A stretch of 64,000 nucleotides of DNA from Melitaea cinxia (GCF_905220565.1 NC_059418.1:11337441-11401440); one strand, 5' to 3'; counted from the stretch's first letter, positions 19,887 to 30,692 are shown. Numbers and translations: made by a program. Notes: generated from the letters alone by a model not told the origin.

Positions 19887-20095
19887 TATAAATAAATAAT
19901 AAATAAATAAACATCTACACAATACACACACGGTCGTCTGTTCCTAAAGTAAGCATAAGTTGCTTGTGTTATAGGTAACAGCCGACTGGTATATAGCTAC
20001 ATATTTTTTTTCGATAAACATACTTATAAATAATACATATATAAATATATAAATAAATATTTATATTACACCCAGACTTGGGGTGGGAATCGAGG
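19887..20095 (-). repeat. SINE-A copy, head truncated
   Basis: Reversed tail and body: CACACGGTCGTCTGTTCCTA, GGTAACAGCCGACTGGTATA and TTACACCCAGACTTGGGGTG, stopping within the B-box region at GGGAATCGAGG. Confidence 0.8.
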
Positions 20096-20361
20096 GTTGA
20101 TTTTGTACGATAGTTATAGGAGTTTATTTTATTAGAGTTTACTCCTGAATATATTTTCATATAAGACCCCCGGTATGTATAAAAAATATACGGAGTAAAA
20201 TCTACTGAACGAATGACCTCGTTACGTTTCTCATAACGCCATCTATCGGAATCCTAAACTAAGCTTACCACATTCCTGAGATTAGTGTGCACAAATACAT
20301 AGACAAACAGACAAAAATTCTGACAATCATTGCTTTGGGTGCTATTTGTATTTATAAATAA

Positions 20362-20652
20362 TTAGCTGACCCGGCGAACTTCGTATCGCCTAACACAAAC
20401 TTTATCGTATGGTATTAAAGTTCAAATTGATTTTTAAGTATTATCACAAATTTTTTGTATGGGAGTATAGAAAAGTGTTGTTTTTAGACTTTTTCAGGAA
20501 ATTTTAATTTTTTTTTTTTGAATTTTTCTCTCTGTAAGAACCATCCTCGTACTTCAAGGAATATTTTAAAAAAAGAATTAGCGAAATCGGTCCAACCGTT
20601 CTCGAGTTTTGCGCTTAGCAACACATTCAGCGACTCATTTTTATATTATAGA
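20362..20652 (-). mobile_element. Helitron (non-autonomous), minus strand
   Basis: On the minus strand it starts TCTATAATATAAAAATGAGT after A and ends GGGTCAGCTAA before T. Interior: CGAAATCGGTCCAACCGTTC (plus). The end is CTAA rather than CTAG, still within the CTRR rule. Confidence 0.75.
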
Positions 20653-20839
20653 TAGTAATAATATTTTTTTTCATATATCTTAAATGTACAGACAGCGAGC
20701 CGTTACATTTTTATTATATGTATTAATATGTATAACAATACAGATAGCATTGAATGTAGCAGACAATGGATCACCTGTCAGACTGACGCACAAATTACAA
20801 AGCGAAAATCACAATACACGTAACAAGAATTATGTTACA

Positions 20840-21245
20840 GAGTATTTTGTATCGTAGATGAAATGTTTGCCGTGTGGTGCCGGCCGAGTAGAATAGCACA
20901 ACCCCATTTCTCCCCGTGGGGGTCGTAAAAGACGACCGAGGGATAAACCTGGCTCAAAATCATCAGGGTCCTGGAGAAGGAAAATTTCATTTGAAACCCG
21001 AAATGGGGTCTCCGTCAAGCATTCGTGGCATAGCTCTAAAATGCGAAAAAACTCCTGCAACCGAACTGGCTCCACACGTATCGACTCGTCGTTCCTGTGG
21101 GCCTAGCCAGTGAGGTCAAGAGAGTGGCGCAGAGCTTAGGCAACTCTGCGTTTTCCCGAAAAGTATCCTAGGCGACAGTGTCTGTCTAACACTGTCTAAA
21201 TCGTCTGCAATAGACGGACTAAGGCCAATGATGATGATGAATGAT
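20840..21245 (+). repeat. Rep-S copy (LINE 3' end with (GAT)n tail)
   Basis: CCGTGTGGTGCCGGCC start, CCCCGTGGGGGTCGTAAAAG, ATTCGTGGCATAGCTCTAAA, AGACGGACTAAGGCCAATG and a (GAT)n tail. It resembles the RTE-like group in layout but not in detailed sequence. A reversed copy lies at 34612-34965. Confidence 0.75.
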
Positions 21246-21296
21246 TGATGAGATGAAATATAGGCTACAAGAGCAGTATTGATCGACATTTTTAAC

Positions 21297-21550
21297 TTCC
21301 AAAAAACGGGGAGGTACTCAATTCGACTCTATTTTTGAAGTTATACTTCTTTTGGGGCATTAGGGAAAAATGATAAAAGTAAATTTTTACGATGCGTGCA
21401 GACCGTCACAAAAAACCGACACCGAAGTTAGCTAGTCAACGAAGAAGTTTGCAACGTGAAGTTAGCTAGTCAATGAAGTATAACTTCTTACGTGCGTACA
21501 TTAGTACACACACACTTTTTTATTCTAAAATTGTATATAAAGAATTCTAG
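21297..21550 (+). repeat. Rep-I copy
   Basis: GAAGTTATACTTCTTTTGGG, TTTTTACGATGCGTGCAGACC, GTTAGCTAGTCAACGAAGAAG and a second GTTAGCTAGTCAATGAAG. A relative lies at 37006-37185. Confidence 0.6.
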
Positions 21551-21664
21551 TTTACCTGTTATTGTAGAGGCAAGTGCAACAATGTTATTTCTTTTGTTTC
21601 TCAGTTCAAAAGACAATCAAAAAGTCTAGAATTTCGTCTACCTTTACGTACTAATATTATAATT

Positions 21665-21810
21665 ATGTTTGCTTGCAAACGAAATAAACCCGACTTAAGT
21701 AAATACGCGTTATCAAAGATTAATCAAAAAGTAGTCATCGGATCTCGATCAAATTTAAATGGGACCACAAAACAAGCATCAGCTTCCGATTAAAACAAGT
21801 ATCCAGTAAT
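21665..21810 (-). repeat. Rep-H fragment
   Basis: TTGCTTGCAAACGAAATAAA, GCGTTATCAAAGATTAATC and TCTCGATCAAATTTAAATGG. It is interrupted by the RTE-like insertion that follows. Confidence 0.7.
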
Positions 21811-22134
21811 CATCATCATCATTACAGCGTATACAGTCCACTGCTGGACATAGGCCTCCACAAGTTTACGCCAAAAATAACGTGAACTCATGTACTTTGC
21901 CCATAGTCACCACGCTGGGCAGGCGGGTTGGTGACCGCAGGGCTGGCTTTGTCGCACCGAAGACGCTGCTGCCCGTCTTCAGCCTGTGTATTTCAAAGCC
22001 AGCAGTCGGATAGTTATCCCGCCACCGGTAAGCTTTTTAAGTTCCAAGGTGGTAGCGGAACTGTGTTATCCCTTAGTCGCCTCTAACGACACCCACGGGA
22101 AGAGAAGGGGTGGCTATATTCTTTAGTACCGTAC
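21811..22134 (-). mobile_element. RTE-like 3' end with 8-bp TSD
   Basis: (CAT)n tail at left, CCGTGGGTGTCGTTAGAGGC-type sequence at right. CCAGTAAT flanks it at 21803-21810 and 22135-22142. Confidence 0.75.
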
Positions 22135-22389
22135 CCAGTAATAATATAGGCTATAATAAATCACGTTATGAGTCATGAAAGCTGAACAGTCATCGTAACT
22201 GTCAATACGGGTGAAACCACGGTAAAATCAAGTGTAATAAAAGAAATAAGTAGTTGTGTGATTAAACATTTATGAGATACGTAAGCTCTAGACGGATGAA
22301 CAGATTAGGATGGCCTTACCGTTTAAGAGTTATAATTAAACAGGTAGATGAGAAGCTACTATAGCTTATATTAACCTTATTAAAAGCTA

Positions 22390-22684
22390 ATATTTTTTAA
22401 CCGACTTCAAAAATAAGGAGGTCTTCAATTCTATTGTATTTTTTTATGTATGTTCCCTCAGATTTTTTTACTGGGTGGACCGGTTTCGATGATACTTTTT
22501 TTAATCGAAAGGCGGTGCGTGTCATGTAGTATTTAAATTTAATTGAGATCTGATAAGTACTTTTTGAGTTATATCGAATAATGCGTATTTACTTGACTGT
22601 TTATTCGTCTGCTCATGTTGTGTTACAGGACAATGTAATTGAGGTCTGTATTTTTTCGTTTTGTGAGCAAACAATTATTTGGTA
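22390..22684 (+). repeat. Rep-H short, end-to-end copy
   Basis: Begins TTTTTTAACCGACTTCAAAA, passes CTGGGTGGACCGGTTTCGAT, TTGAGATCTGATAAGTAC and GCGTATTTACTTGACTG, and ends AATTGAGGTCTG, then TTTGTGAGCAAACAATTATT. Both characteristic termini are present in about 295 bp, so it is a compact internally deleted form. Confidence 0.75.
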
Positions 22685-22784
22685 TTAAAAAAAATGGTAA
22701 TAATCAATCCAGCTGTGAAAAAAGTTCTTCAAAGATGAGATCACACAGCTAAATTATAATTGGCAGAGAATTTTCCTACTACTA

Positions 22785-22870
22785 GCAACGATCGCTATTA
22801 GATCTCCATGATAACAACCGGGACAGACTGTACGTGCTCACCGAGGCACAAAAAACCCACAAGGACATAC
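22785..22870 (-). repeat. SINE-C body fragment
   Basis: ACTAGCAACGATCGCTATTAG, ACAACCGGGACAGACTG and CTCACCGAGGCAC in reverse order of the SINE-C body. Confidence 0.6.
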
Positions 22871-22894
22871 ATCCAAATACTTTCTTTTCATTCT

Positions 22895-22985
22895 GTTAGT
22901 TCAGCCTATTGCAGTCCACTACTGGATATAGGCCTCCCCAAGTTCGCGCCAGACATCCCGGTTTTCCGCAATCCTCATCATGTGA
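22895..22985 (-). repeat. Rep-T fragment
   Basis: CAGCCTATTGCAGTCCACTA, GTTCGCGCCAGACATCCCG and CCGCAATCCTCATCATG, as at 18395. Confidence 0.7.
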
Positions 22986-23039
22986 AATGCTTAGGGTTGC
23001 CAAATATCTGCCCCATGCACCCTTTTATCATAGAAAAAA

Positions 23040-23215
23040 AAAGGGTACATCTCACCTGATGCTAAGCGACAACCGTAGCCTATAGACGCCTGTGACACTA
23101 GAAGCATCGCAAGCGCGTTGCTGACTCTACTCTGATCCCTTCCAAAAGCTGTGGCCCCTTACTCACCACAGAAATACACTGCTAGAAAGCAGTATTATTT
23201 AGCTGTGATCTTCTG
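23040..23215 (-). repeat. Rep-Z fragment, diverged
   Basis: CACCTGATGCTAAGCGACAAC, AAGCATCGCAAGCGCGTTGC and TATTATTTAGCTGTGATCTTC. Lower similarity than other Rep-Z copies. Confidence 0.65.
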
Positions 23216-23229
23216 CAAGTTTGGGACTC

Positions 23230-23612
23230 TTTATTCAAAGAGGCACTTTCGACCTTTCGAAAGGCACTTTCGAATTGTCACTATACAAATTAAAATTTTA
23301 AAATTGATTATTACTTTTAAAAGTAAAGCTACCTACGATTCAGAATGTGTATTCTGATACTCTTTTGAAAATAATATATAAACTGTGTTTTAGTACAAAA
23401 TTAGTAATATCGTACACACATCGCCAATAAGTCCACACATCTTTATCAACAATGTAATCCTGCACCGAATAATACGCTTTATCTATTAATTTATTTTTAG
23501 TAAACACTTTAAATTTACTTTGTGACAATTGCAAAACTGATTGTGGGATTTTGTTATACATGCGAATACCGTAACCCAGAAAGGAGACGTTTACTTTTCG
23601 CACTCGAAAACT
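23230..23612 (-). mobile_element. LINE-F 3' end, better preserved copy
   Basis: 5'-truncated LINE insertion: the coding C-terminus at 23603-23340 and the UTR down to about 23230. See the coding entry. Shares the UTR block with 11840-12262, 33105-33255 and 49855-50022. Confidence 0.8.
23340..23603 (-). pseudogene. LINE-F ORF2 C-terminal fragment
   Basis: Minus-strand frame with VNVSFLGYGIRMYNKIPQS, VFTKNKLIDKAYYSVQDYI and VDKDVW. Such NKIP and KxxLxxKAYYSVxDY tails close the ORF2 of many Jockey-like insect LINEs, just after the thumb and C-terminal domain. No RT catalytic motif remains because of 5' truncation. The last ~30 codons of the open frame probably run into the 3' UTR. Confidence 0.75.
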
Positions 23613-24125
23613 AGTTAGAACTTATTATATTAATAAAAAAAATTTAATAAAACACTAATACTTACCCATATCTGCAGTTCCCAGTGAAGCTGTGTAGACA
23701 AGATACAGTTAGACCACTCTAGGTACACTGTTAGCGCTAACTTTTAATACTAAATCATCAATATTAACACTCGTTTCAAATTATTTTATTTAAAACTTTT
23801 GCCCAATTTCTAAATGAAAAGAGTTTTTATATATATATTGTTTTTTTTATATAAAGATTTAAAAATGTATGTGTTTGTATCTGTGTGTGTAAATGTGACA
23901 TATCTGACAATCATATTATATTCATGTGGCTAAGATTAACAAAATTTATATAATAAAATTTTTGAAGCTAATCCAGAATTTATTAAATCCTTCACGTGTG
24001 CAATCTCGGACTGTTGACGCTCAGAGTCATAAATCATTCATACGCTCAATGTTATATTATACGATAAATTCATTTTGCGTAGCAAAAATGTCAGTGTTAT
24101 TAAACAGATATATTTTAGAAACAAA
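23613..24125. other. Unassigned AT-rich DNA
   Basis: No gene or repeat recognised except short TGTGTGT runs near 23880. Confidence 0.5.
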
Positions 24126-24157
24126 ATCCCTACTAATATTATAAGCGCGAATTTGTT
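24126..24157 (+). repeat. Truncated Helitron-like 5' end
   Basis: TCCCTACTAATATTATAAGC is the start of the 30824-31048 family, cut off by the Rep-B element at 24158. Confidence 0.6.
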
Positions 24158-24430
24158 TAAACATTTTTAATATCATATCAAAAATCGGCCGTTCCAGCGG
24201 GGATCGAACCTGCGTCTCCGACTCACCCTGTCGGCGCTCTAGCCAATTAAGCTATGGAACGATGCTAGATCGAAATTTTTGATATGATGATTTATTTATA
24301 TTCGATTCTAGGCGACCGCGGCGCCGTATGTAGTAAGTTCTTTACAGAATGCAGGTTCGATCCCCGCTGGAACGGTCGATTTTATATAATATTAAAAAAG
24401 TTTAGAATTCCATTATGAGTGGATAAGTGA
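24158..24430. repeat. Rep-B foldback element with tRNA-like arms
   Basis: Left arm: AATATCATATCAAAAATCGG, then GTTCCAGCGGGGATCGAACC. Right arm is its complement: GGTTCGATCCCCGCTGGAAC, then GGTCGATTTTATATAATATT. The left part includes a full tRNA-like module on minus (GAACGATGC, AATTGGCTAGAGCGCCGACA). Confidence 0.8.
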
Positions 24431-24744
24431 ATAATGTTAAAAAAATTACGATTCTGCACTCGTCTATATAAACAATAAGTGAACGAAATTCCATACTCCT
24501 CCGTCCGCGCAATTATCGTAAAAAGGGGTACAAAGTTTTTGCTTCACGTATTAACAAATAGATTACTTTTTCATACACATCGAACGATTTCTGTAGACAT
24601 CAACTGAAGTACATTTCAGCCTCTCGAAGGCAATGATAATCATGTTTTATTTTTTAATCTCGCTGATAAGTTCGCAGCGTTGGTCTTTGTGATTGAGCTT
24701 TTGAGAGTTTTGTAACAAAAGGTTCCATTGGAACGCTATTATTA
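24431..24744. other. Rep-L fragment and unassigned DNA
   Basis: 24431-24535 holds GATTCTGCACTCGTCTATAT and CCATACTCCTCCGTCCG, the reverse of 30005-30130. The rest is unassigned. Confidence 0.5.
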
Positions 24745-24905
24745 TTTTTTTTTAAATCACTAGGTCGGCAAACAAGCGTACGGCTCACCTGATGGTAAGC
24801 GATTACCGTAGCTTATAGACACCTGCAACACCAGAAGCATCGCAAGCGCGTTGCCGACCCAATCCCCAATCCCCCCCAGAAGAAGCTCTGGTCACCTTAC
24901 TCACC
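24745..24905 (-). repeat. Rep-Z copy
   Basis: AGGTCGGCAAACAAGCGTAC to AGCTCTGGTCACCTTACTCA in reverse orientation. Confidence 0.8.
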
Positions 24906-24917
24906 AACAGAAACACA

Positions 24918-25012
24918 ATATTGCTATTAGTAATATTATTAATATTACTAATATTAGTAATATTATTAATATTACTAATAGCAGTATTTGTAATATTGCT
25001 ATTAGTAAGATT
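24918..25012. repeat. Self-complementary AATATTA/TTAGTAAT tract
   Basis: AATATTGCTATTAGTAATAT followed by repeats of TAATATTACTAATATTAGTA. It can fold on itself and interrupts the Rep-Z copy at the point where others read TACTGCTTGAAAGC. Confidence 0.75.
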
Positions 25013-25134
25013 ATTAATCAAATATCATTTTTGAACCCAAAATAGTTTGAAATTTGAATCAAAATTATCAAAGAATATCAGTTGACTATATCTATGACCA
25101 TTGCATCTGCGATTTTAATTTCGTATCCCGAAAT

Positions 25135-25365
25135 AAAAATTAAAGACCGCGTGATGTCGCGGGACACCAGATAGGAACGAAATTCCTTATTATAAAGTAT
25201 TAATTTCAAGTCCTATTCGAGGTATGAAGAAAATAATTATTCGGGTTTATATTTTTTATTATGATTTTTTATCGATGAAAAAACTACTTTACAAAATTAT
25301 CTTAACACTTTTATTTTATTTACAATGATTTATAAAAATACATAATAATTATCGAATGATATAAT
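25135..25365 (-). repeat. Rep-G copy
   Basis: GCGGGACACCAGATAGGAAC, GAAATTCCTTATTATAAAG, CTTAACACTTTTATTTTATT and AATTATCGAATGATATAAT, the reverse of 16202-16449. Confidence 0.7.
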
Positions 25366-25795
25366 AATAATTGTGTTTGTAAGCAAACGAAAAAAACCGA
25401 CTTTAGTTACATCGACGAGTAATACAACGTAGATCGACGAAAAATTGTCAAGTAACTTCACGTTATCAAAGATTACTCAAAAAGTAGTTATCAGATTTCA
25501 ATAAAATTTATATGTCACGACAGGACAAACATCGGCTTTCGATTAACTTAAAAATCATCAAAATCGGTACACCCAGTAAAAAGTTATGCGGATTTTCGAG
25601 AGTTTCCCTCGATTTCTCTGGGATCCCATCGTCAGGTCCTGGTTTCCTTATCATGGTACCACACCAGGGATATCCCCTTTCCAACAAAAAAAGAATTATC
25701 ATATTATTATAATAGTTACAGACTTTTTTTTGCCAGCTAGTGTACCCCTCCGCAACGCCCCATAAGGAACTTCGTTCCAAAATCCTGCAAACTTA
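25366..25795 (-). repeat. Rep-H copy
   Basis: AATTGTGTTTGTAAGCAAAC start, AAAATCGGTACACCCAGTAA, TTCGAGAGTTTCCCTCGATT, TCTCTGGGATCCCATCGTC and TTATCATGGTACCACACCAG. The end is replaced by the GCCAGCTAGTGTACCCCTCC module and GGAACTTCGTTCC. Confidence 0.8.
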
Positions 25796-26017
25796 CAATG
25801 GTTAAACTCCTATGTATAGACGAAGCTTTCTCGCTAAATTATAACGTTCACAGATGTTCAGAGACAATAAGAGAAAATATTACATATGAATATAACAGAG
25901 CGAGTCAGTTCAAGTCAAATGCAGCAATTAGTACGCACGGCCGAGCGCGGATAACAAAGCGTGCTGCGTTGTTGCAATTTATACTGAAACTGCCGTAATA
26001 TCGTTCATATTTGTAAC

Positions 26018-26164
26018 CATTTTTGAAGTCAAACTTCTTTACGCATACTTGGTGAGTGAGCTGGTGCGTGACGAGAGCGTTACGAAAAGTGATCGGGCGA
26101 GGCGAACGGAAGTTGAGAGGGAGATATAAGTCAGTGAAGATAGAAACAGAGTTACGTTTCGTAT
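26018..26164 (+). repeat. Rep-E copy, interrupted
   Basis: TTTTTGAAGTCAAACTTC, GTGACGAGAGCGTTACGAAA, GTTGAGAGGGAGATATAAGT and AGAGTTACGTTTCGTATA. The expected ACTTCAGTCGTG end is absent. Confidence 0.7.
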
Positions 26165-26176
26165 ATTACTGTATAT

Positions 26177-26510
26177 CATCATTACAGCCTATACAATCCA
26201 CTGCTGGACATAGGCCTCCACAAGTTTACGCCAAAAATAACGTGAACTCACGTGTTTTGCCCATAGTCACCACGCTGGGCAGGCGGGTTGGTGACCGCGG
26301 GGCTGGCTTTGTCGCGCCGAAGACGCTGCTGCCCGTCTTCGGTCTGTGTATTTCAAAGCCAGCAGTTGGATGGTTATCCCGCCACCGGTCGGCTTTTTAA
26401 GTTCCACGGTGGTAGCGGAACTATGCTATCCCTTAGTCGCCTCTTACGACACCCACGGAAAGAGAGGGGGTGGCTATATTCTTGAGTACAGTAGCCACAC
26501 AGTACATATT
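26177..26510 (-). mobile_element. RTE-like 3' end with exact 12-bp TSD
   Basis: Tail CATCATTACAG at left; right end near TAGCCACACAGTAC. ATTACTGTATAT occurs at 26165-26176 and 26511-26522. Short frames here encode nothing recognised. Confidence 0.9.
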
Positions 26511-26734
26511 ATTACTGTATATATTATACATATATAAACACTCTTTTCCGTATACCATGAAATGATAGAATCAAATTTATACACATAATTTCCATATGGT
26601 CCGCGCGTGGAGAGACTGGCTATCTCTTATACAGGTCTGGTCTCCTAATCAGTCGATAGTCTTTCATACTTTGCTTTATTGTCAATTTTGTAGCTGTTCT
26701 GTGAGAGATGAAACAAATATAATTTTTATTTAGT

Positions 26735-26977
26735 TGTTTATGGATATACATACACGGTACATATACCAAAATAGCATTTTTTACAATTTTTGTCTGTCTG
26801 TCTGTCTGTTTGTTCCCACTAATCTCTAAACCGGCTCGACCGATTTTGACGGAACTTTCACTGGCAGATAACTGATATAATAAGTAGTAACTTAGGATAC
26901 TTTTATTATCAAAATTTATTTATTTTGTGATTTTGCGAACTGAACCATTTTTTTTTTAATTCCACGCAGACAAAGGT
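26735..26977 (+). repeat. Helitron fragment (61470 family)
   Basis: ACACGGTACATATACCAAAA, CCGGCTCGACCGATTTTGAC, GGAACTTTCACTGGCAGATA and AATTCCACGCAGAC. It lacks the 5' TC end and the CTAG end. Confidence 0.7.
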
Positions 26978-27110
26978 GTTAATATAATTTTGTAAAGTAG
27001 TTTTTTTTTAAATTTTATTATTTTCTTTATACCTCGAATAGAACTTGAAATTAATATTTCATAATAAGGAACTTCGTTCCTATCTGGTGTCCCACGACAC
27101 CACACGGTTT
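26978..27110 (+). repeat. Rep-G fragment
   Basis: AGGTGTTAATATAATTTTG, CTTGAAATTAATATTTCATA and AAGGAACTTCGTTCCTATCT, then TGTCCCACGACACCACACGG. Directly joined to the Helitron fragment before it. Confidence 0.65.
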
Positions 27111-27439
27111 TTAAGGATGGCTTTCAAAAACGTCCCATTCACAGTTCCGTTCCAACCAATTCAAAAATGAAAATCTAATACACAAATTGCCTCAGCGTAT
27201 TGGCACTGGATCTAAACCAAATGCTTAAAGCCTGGCAGAGACCCAATTGCGAACACCATTTCATGATAAAACTAGCTTTTATCTGGTTTTGTATGAATTA
27301 CACAATGATTCATTCTACTAGTTAATACAAAAATTAAATAAGTGTTTTTATTATACGAAAAAAAATTTTTTAATTTACATTAACAAGGAATAAAAAGTTT
27401 ACATAATCGAAGTACGTAGTCTAAAAAATAGTCAAGTTA
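27111..27439. other. Unassigned
   Basis: No gene; no repeat recognised. Confidence 0.45.
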
Positions 27440-27640
27440 ATACGCATTATTGTGGGCTCGTAGTGGTAGTCGTAGTGGTCGAAATTCGACCATAATTAAA
27501 TGTTTAAATTGAAAAAAAAAACATAAATAATAAAAATAAAGAACCTTTTTTAAATGTTCAATTTGACTACAGACTGACAATCAACAAATTTAATGAGTAT
27601 AATATGCGTGTGTGTGTCAAATACATGGTAGTGTGTGTTC
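27440..27640 (+). repeat. Rep-K copy
   Basis: TGGTCGAAATTCGACCATAA, AATAAAGAACCTTTTT and CAATTTGACTACAGACTGAC match the complement of 55548-55720. The GGTCGAAATTCGACC text is a 15-base palindrome. Confidence 0.65.
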
Positions 27641-27729
27641 TTTTTTTTTTATTGATTTGATATACTTTAAGCCCCTTTCGAGACACATTATTAATGAATA
27701 ACCCTAAGAATATATTTAAATATTTGAAA

Positions 27730-27730
<1 letters not shown>

Positions 27731-27774
<44 letters not shown>
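27731..27774. repeat. (TA)22 microsatellite
   Basis: Perfect TA run of 44 bases. Confidence 0.95.
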
Positions 27775-27778
<4 letters not shown>

Positions 27779-28185
27779 GTATAAACGTCGCTAAAACTAA
27801 ACTTACCCAAATTTGATTTATTGATATAATATGACAGCTCACAAAAGCTCACAATTTATTTATTATGATTAATAGCATATTCGAATATGATTTGCCAAAA
27901 TATTGGCGTAAGTACTGACAAATGGTTTTAACCGGGCATCGTGCCAGAACTAGCCACCTGGCAGGATATCCGGATGCACACCCGGATAAATTTGAAAGTC
28001 GAAATTGGATTTTTGTTAACTATATTCGTGTGACTGGCTGGCTGGTTTTAACTTAATAAAATTTCGCATTAAAATACAAAATAATATTTTTGTGCTATTT
28101 TAAAGTAAAACTAACGTAAACTCAATTTTAAGTAGTTTTATTTTCGATTTTAAAATCACTTTTGAATCGTCATAAGATAATTGTG
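27775..28185. other. Unassigned
   Basis: Contains ACTGGCTGGCTGGTTTTAAC near 28033 and a short LINE-F-like TCACTTTTGAATCGTCAT at 28156. Otherwise nothing. Confidence 0.45.
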
Positions 28186-28668
28186 TTTGCTCGCAAACGA
28201 AAGAAAACCGACTTCAATTACATCGACAAGTTATTACTTGATTGATTACTTAATACAACGTAGGTAGACGAAACAATAGTAAAGTAAATACGCGGTATCA
28301 AAGATTACTTAAAAAGTTGTGATCAGATATCGATGAAATATAAATGTGACCACATGATAAACATCAGCTTTCGACAAAACTAAAAATCATCAAAATCGGT
28401 ACACACAGTAAAACGTTATGCGGTATAATACAACGGAGGTCGACGAAAACATAGTCAAGTAAAAACGCATTATTAGATACAACTCAAAAATTAGTTGTTA
28501 GATGTCTAATAAATTTAAAAGGGACCAAATGACACGCACTACCTTTCGATTAAAAAGAAATCATCGAATTCGGTGCACCCAGTCAAAAGTTCTGACATAA
28601 CATACATAAAAAAAACACAACCGAATTGAGAACCTCCTCTTTTTTGGAGTCGGTTAAAAATCGTAATT
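28186..28668 (-). repeat. Rep-H copy, nearly complete
   Basis: From AATTGTGTTTGCTCGCAAAC and AAACCGACTTCAATTACATC to TCGAATTGAG/AACCTCCTC and GGAGTCGGTTAAAAATC: both ends carrying the CCGACTTC/GAGTCGG inverted terminus. About 480 bp. Confidence 0.85.
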
Positions 28669-28974
28669 ATACTAGTTGTTTCTAACGGAACTGCTAATTC
28701 TAAAGTATTCTACATCGGATTTTTTATTATACCTATTATAGTTCAGACAAGCGAATCCGCGGCAAACGCCTAGTTTGTAATACTGTCTAGACTCAGATAT
28801 ATATTTTAGAGTCTCTATCAAGTGAGATCTAGGTTACAGCCTTGAAACGAAGCGCTGATAACGCTATAATCACCCAAAGTTTTTACGATTAATTAATAAC
28901 TGTTTTCTCAATTAATTAATATTTTAAAACGTAAAATTATAATGCTGAATAGTTGATATTAGTGCGTCCAAAAA
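28669..28974. other. Unassigned
   Basis: AT-rich; nothing recognised. Confidence 0.45.
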
Positions 28975-29230
28975 AAACAAAAAAACGAGTGTGCTTTAGA
29001 CCACACGACTGAAGCAAAACTTCTGCACAATAGGCCTGCACTGTGTCTCAGATATACGAAACGTAACTGGCTATGAAAGACAGAGAGAAAGAAAATGTGT
29101 GCTTGAATCTTGTGTCTTGTTCCGTTCAGCTCGTCCGATCACACTTTTCGTAACGCTCTCGTCACGCATTCACCAGCTCACCCCCCAAGTCAAGCGTGCG
29201 TATACAAATTTTACTTCAAATAAAAATATC
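28975..29230 (-). repeat. Rep-E copy, complete
   Basis: AAACGAGTGTGCTTTAGACC, ACGACTGAAGCAAAACTTC, CACTGTGTCTCAGATATACG, TTTTCGTAACGCTCTCGTC and ATTTTACTTCAAATAAAAAT. This copy defines the middle used to reconstruct the split copy at 37815-38800. Confidence 0.8.
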
Positions 29231-29382
29231 TTATATTTAGCGGGATTTTAATTTAGGTACAATAATTTTGTCGTTGCCCTGAGATCCTTATGAGTTAGGC
29301 TATATGCATTAATAAGTGACAGAGTTAATGACACAGTTCGTTTAAATACACAACTAATATTTGCATATGTTGGTTGATAATT

Positions 29383-29790
29383 GAAAAAAAAAACCGACTT
29401 AATCATCATCGACAAATAATACAACGTGGGTAGACGAAAAAATAGTCAAGTAAATACGCGCTATCAAAGATTACTCAAAAAATAGTCATCAAAATTCTAT
29501 CAAATTTAAAAAAGACTACATGACAAGCATCCGCTTTCGTTTGAAATAAGGATCATCAAAATCGGTACACCCAGTGAAAAGTTACGCGGTATAATACAAC
29601 GTAGGTCGACGAAAAAATAGTCGAGTAAATACGCATTATTAGATATAACTCGAAATGTACTTGGCAGATTTCAATTAAATTTGAAACTGGACATCATGAC
29701 AACAAAATCGGTCCACGCAATCAATAGTTTTGTGATAACATATTTATAAAAATCGAATGGAGGGTCTCCTTTTTTGGAAGTCAGTTAAAA
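29383..29790 (-). repeat. Rep-H copy
   Basis: AAAACCGACTTAATCATCATC to TTTTTGGAAGTCAGTTAAAA, with AAAATCGGTACACCCAGTGA and GTCGACGAAAAAATAGTCG between. Confidence 0.8.
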
Positions 29791-30139
29791 AGTCACAGAT
29801 TTTAATTCAGCTTTCATAGGCGTCTGCAAATATTTGCTCGGAAAAATTGAAGTTTAATACCAATATCTGAATGATGAAGTTTTTAGTAGATATTTTAAGA
29901 TATTAAATGCTTGTTTTATTAGTTACTGATAAATTTTATCTATCATAAAACTATATGATAGTCATAACTATACGAGCCGGTTTTGATTGCATTACGATAT
30001 TCCTTTCATTTCTCTTAGAATCTTTTTACGAAAATGGTTCGGACGGAGGAGTATGAAATTTCGTACACTTAAACAGTAGTTAGTACAGAGAAAGAGTGCA
30101 GAATGTGCACTATTTTTTTAATTATACATATAAAAATAT
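29791..30139. other. Rep-L fragment and unassigned DNA
   Basis: 30005-30130 holds GGACGGAGGAGTATGAAATT and AGAGTGCAGAATGTGC, the reverse of 24431-24535. The rest is unassigned. Confidence 0.5.
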
Positions 30140-30572
30140 ATTAAATCCAATTTTCATCAAGTTTTGTAAGCATCTGTAATTTGGTCCAACTTGCGAGACA
30201 GGGTAGTTTTTATCTCAATTGGACCCGGTAGGTGGCGCTGCTATCGGTAAGTAACTCCGAAACCACTGAACCAATTTTTATCAAATCTTGTGAGCATCTG
30301 TAATTTGGTCTAACTTGGGAGATAAGGTAGTTTTTATCTCAATTGGACTCGGTAGGTGGCGCTGCTATTGGTATGTAACTCCGAAACCACTGAACCAATT
30401 TTTATCAAATTTTGTAAGCATCTGTAATTTGGTCCAACTTGTGAGACAGGGTAGTTTTTATTTCAATTGGACCCGGTAGGTGGCGCTGCTATCGGTATGT
30501 AACTCCGAAACCACTGAACCAATTTTTATCAAATCTTGTGAGCATCTGTAATTTGGTCTAACTTGGACCCGG
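30140..30572 (+). repeat. Tandem repeat, ~124-bp period, ~3.4 units
   Basis: GCATCTGTAATTTGGTC recurs at about 30170, 30294, 30418 and 30542. Each unit has CGGTAGGTGGCGCTGCTAT and AACTCCGAAACCACTGAACC. The text resembles a Helitron interior. Confidence 0.9.

Positions 30573-30599
<27 letters not shown>
30573..30599. repeat. (TA)13 microsatellite
   Basis: Perfect TA run that directly ends the tandem array. Confidence 0.95.
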
Positions 30600-30603
<4 letters not shown>

Positions 30604-30692
30604 CCTAGACCCAAAGCGGGAAACGAACCTTCAGACACCTGAACAGAAAGTAGGGAAACTGCAAACAACGCCGACAGCCTAGTCAAATATAT
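30600..30692 (-). repeat. SINE-A head, decayed
   Basis: ACCCAAAGCGGGAAACGAACC and ACTGCAAACAACGCCGACAG, then CCTAGTCAAATAT: reversed B and A boxes of SINE-A with many changes. Confidence 0.6.

Noticed and set aside
26056..26485. Protein-coding frames of 114 and 65 codons
   Set aside because: They lie in Rep-E and the RTE-like 3' end; similar frames recur in each copy on both strands and show no domain.
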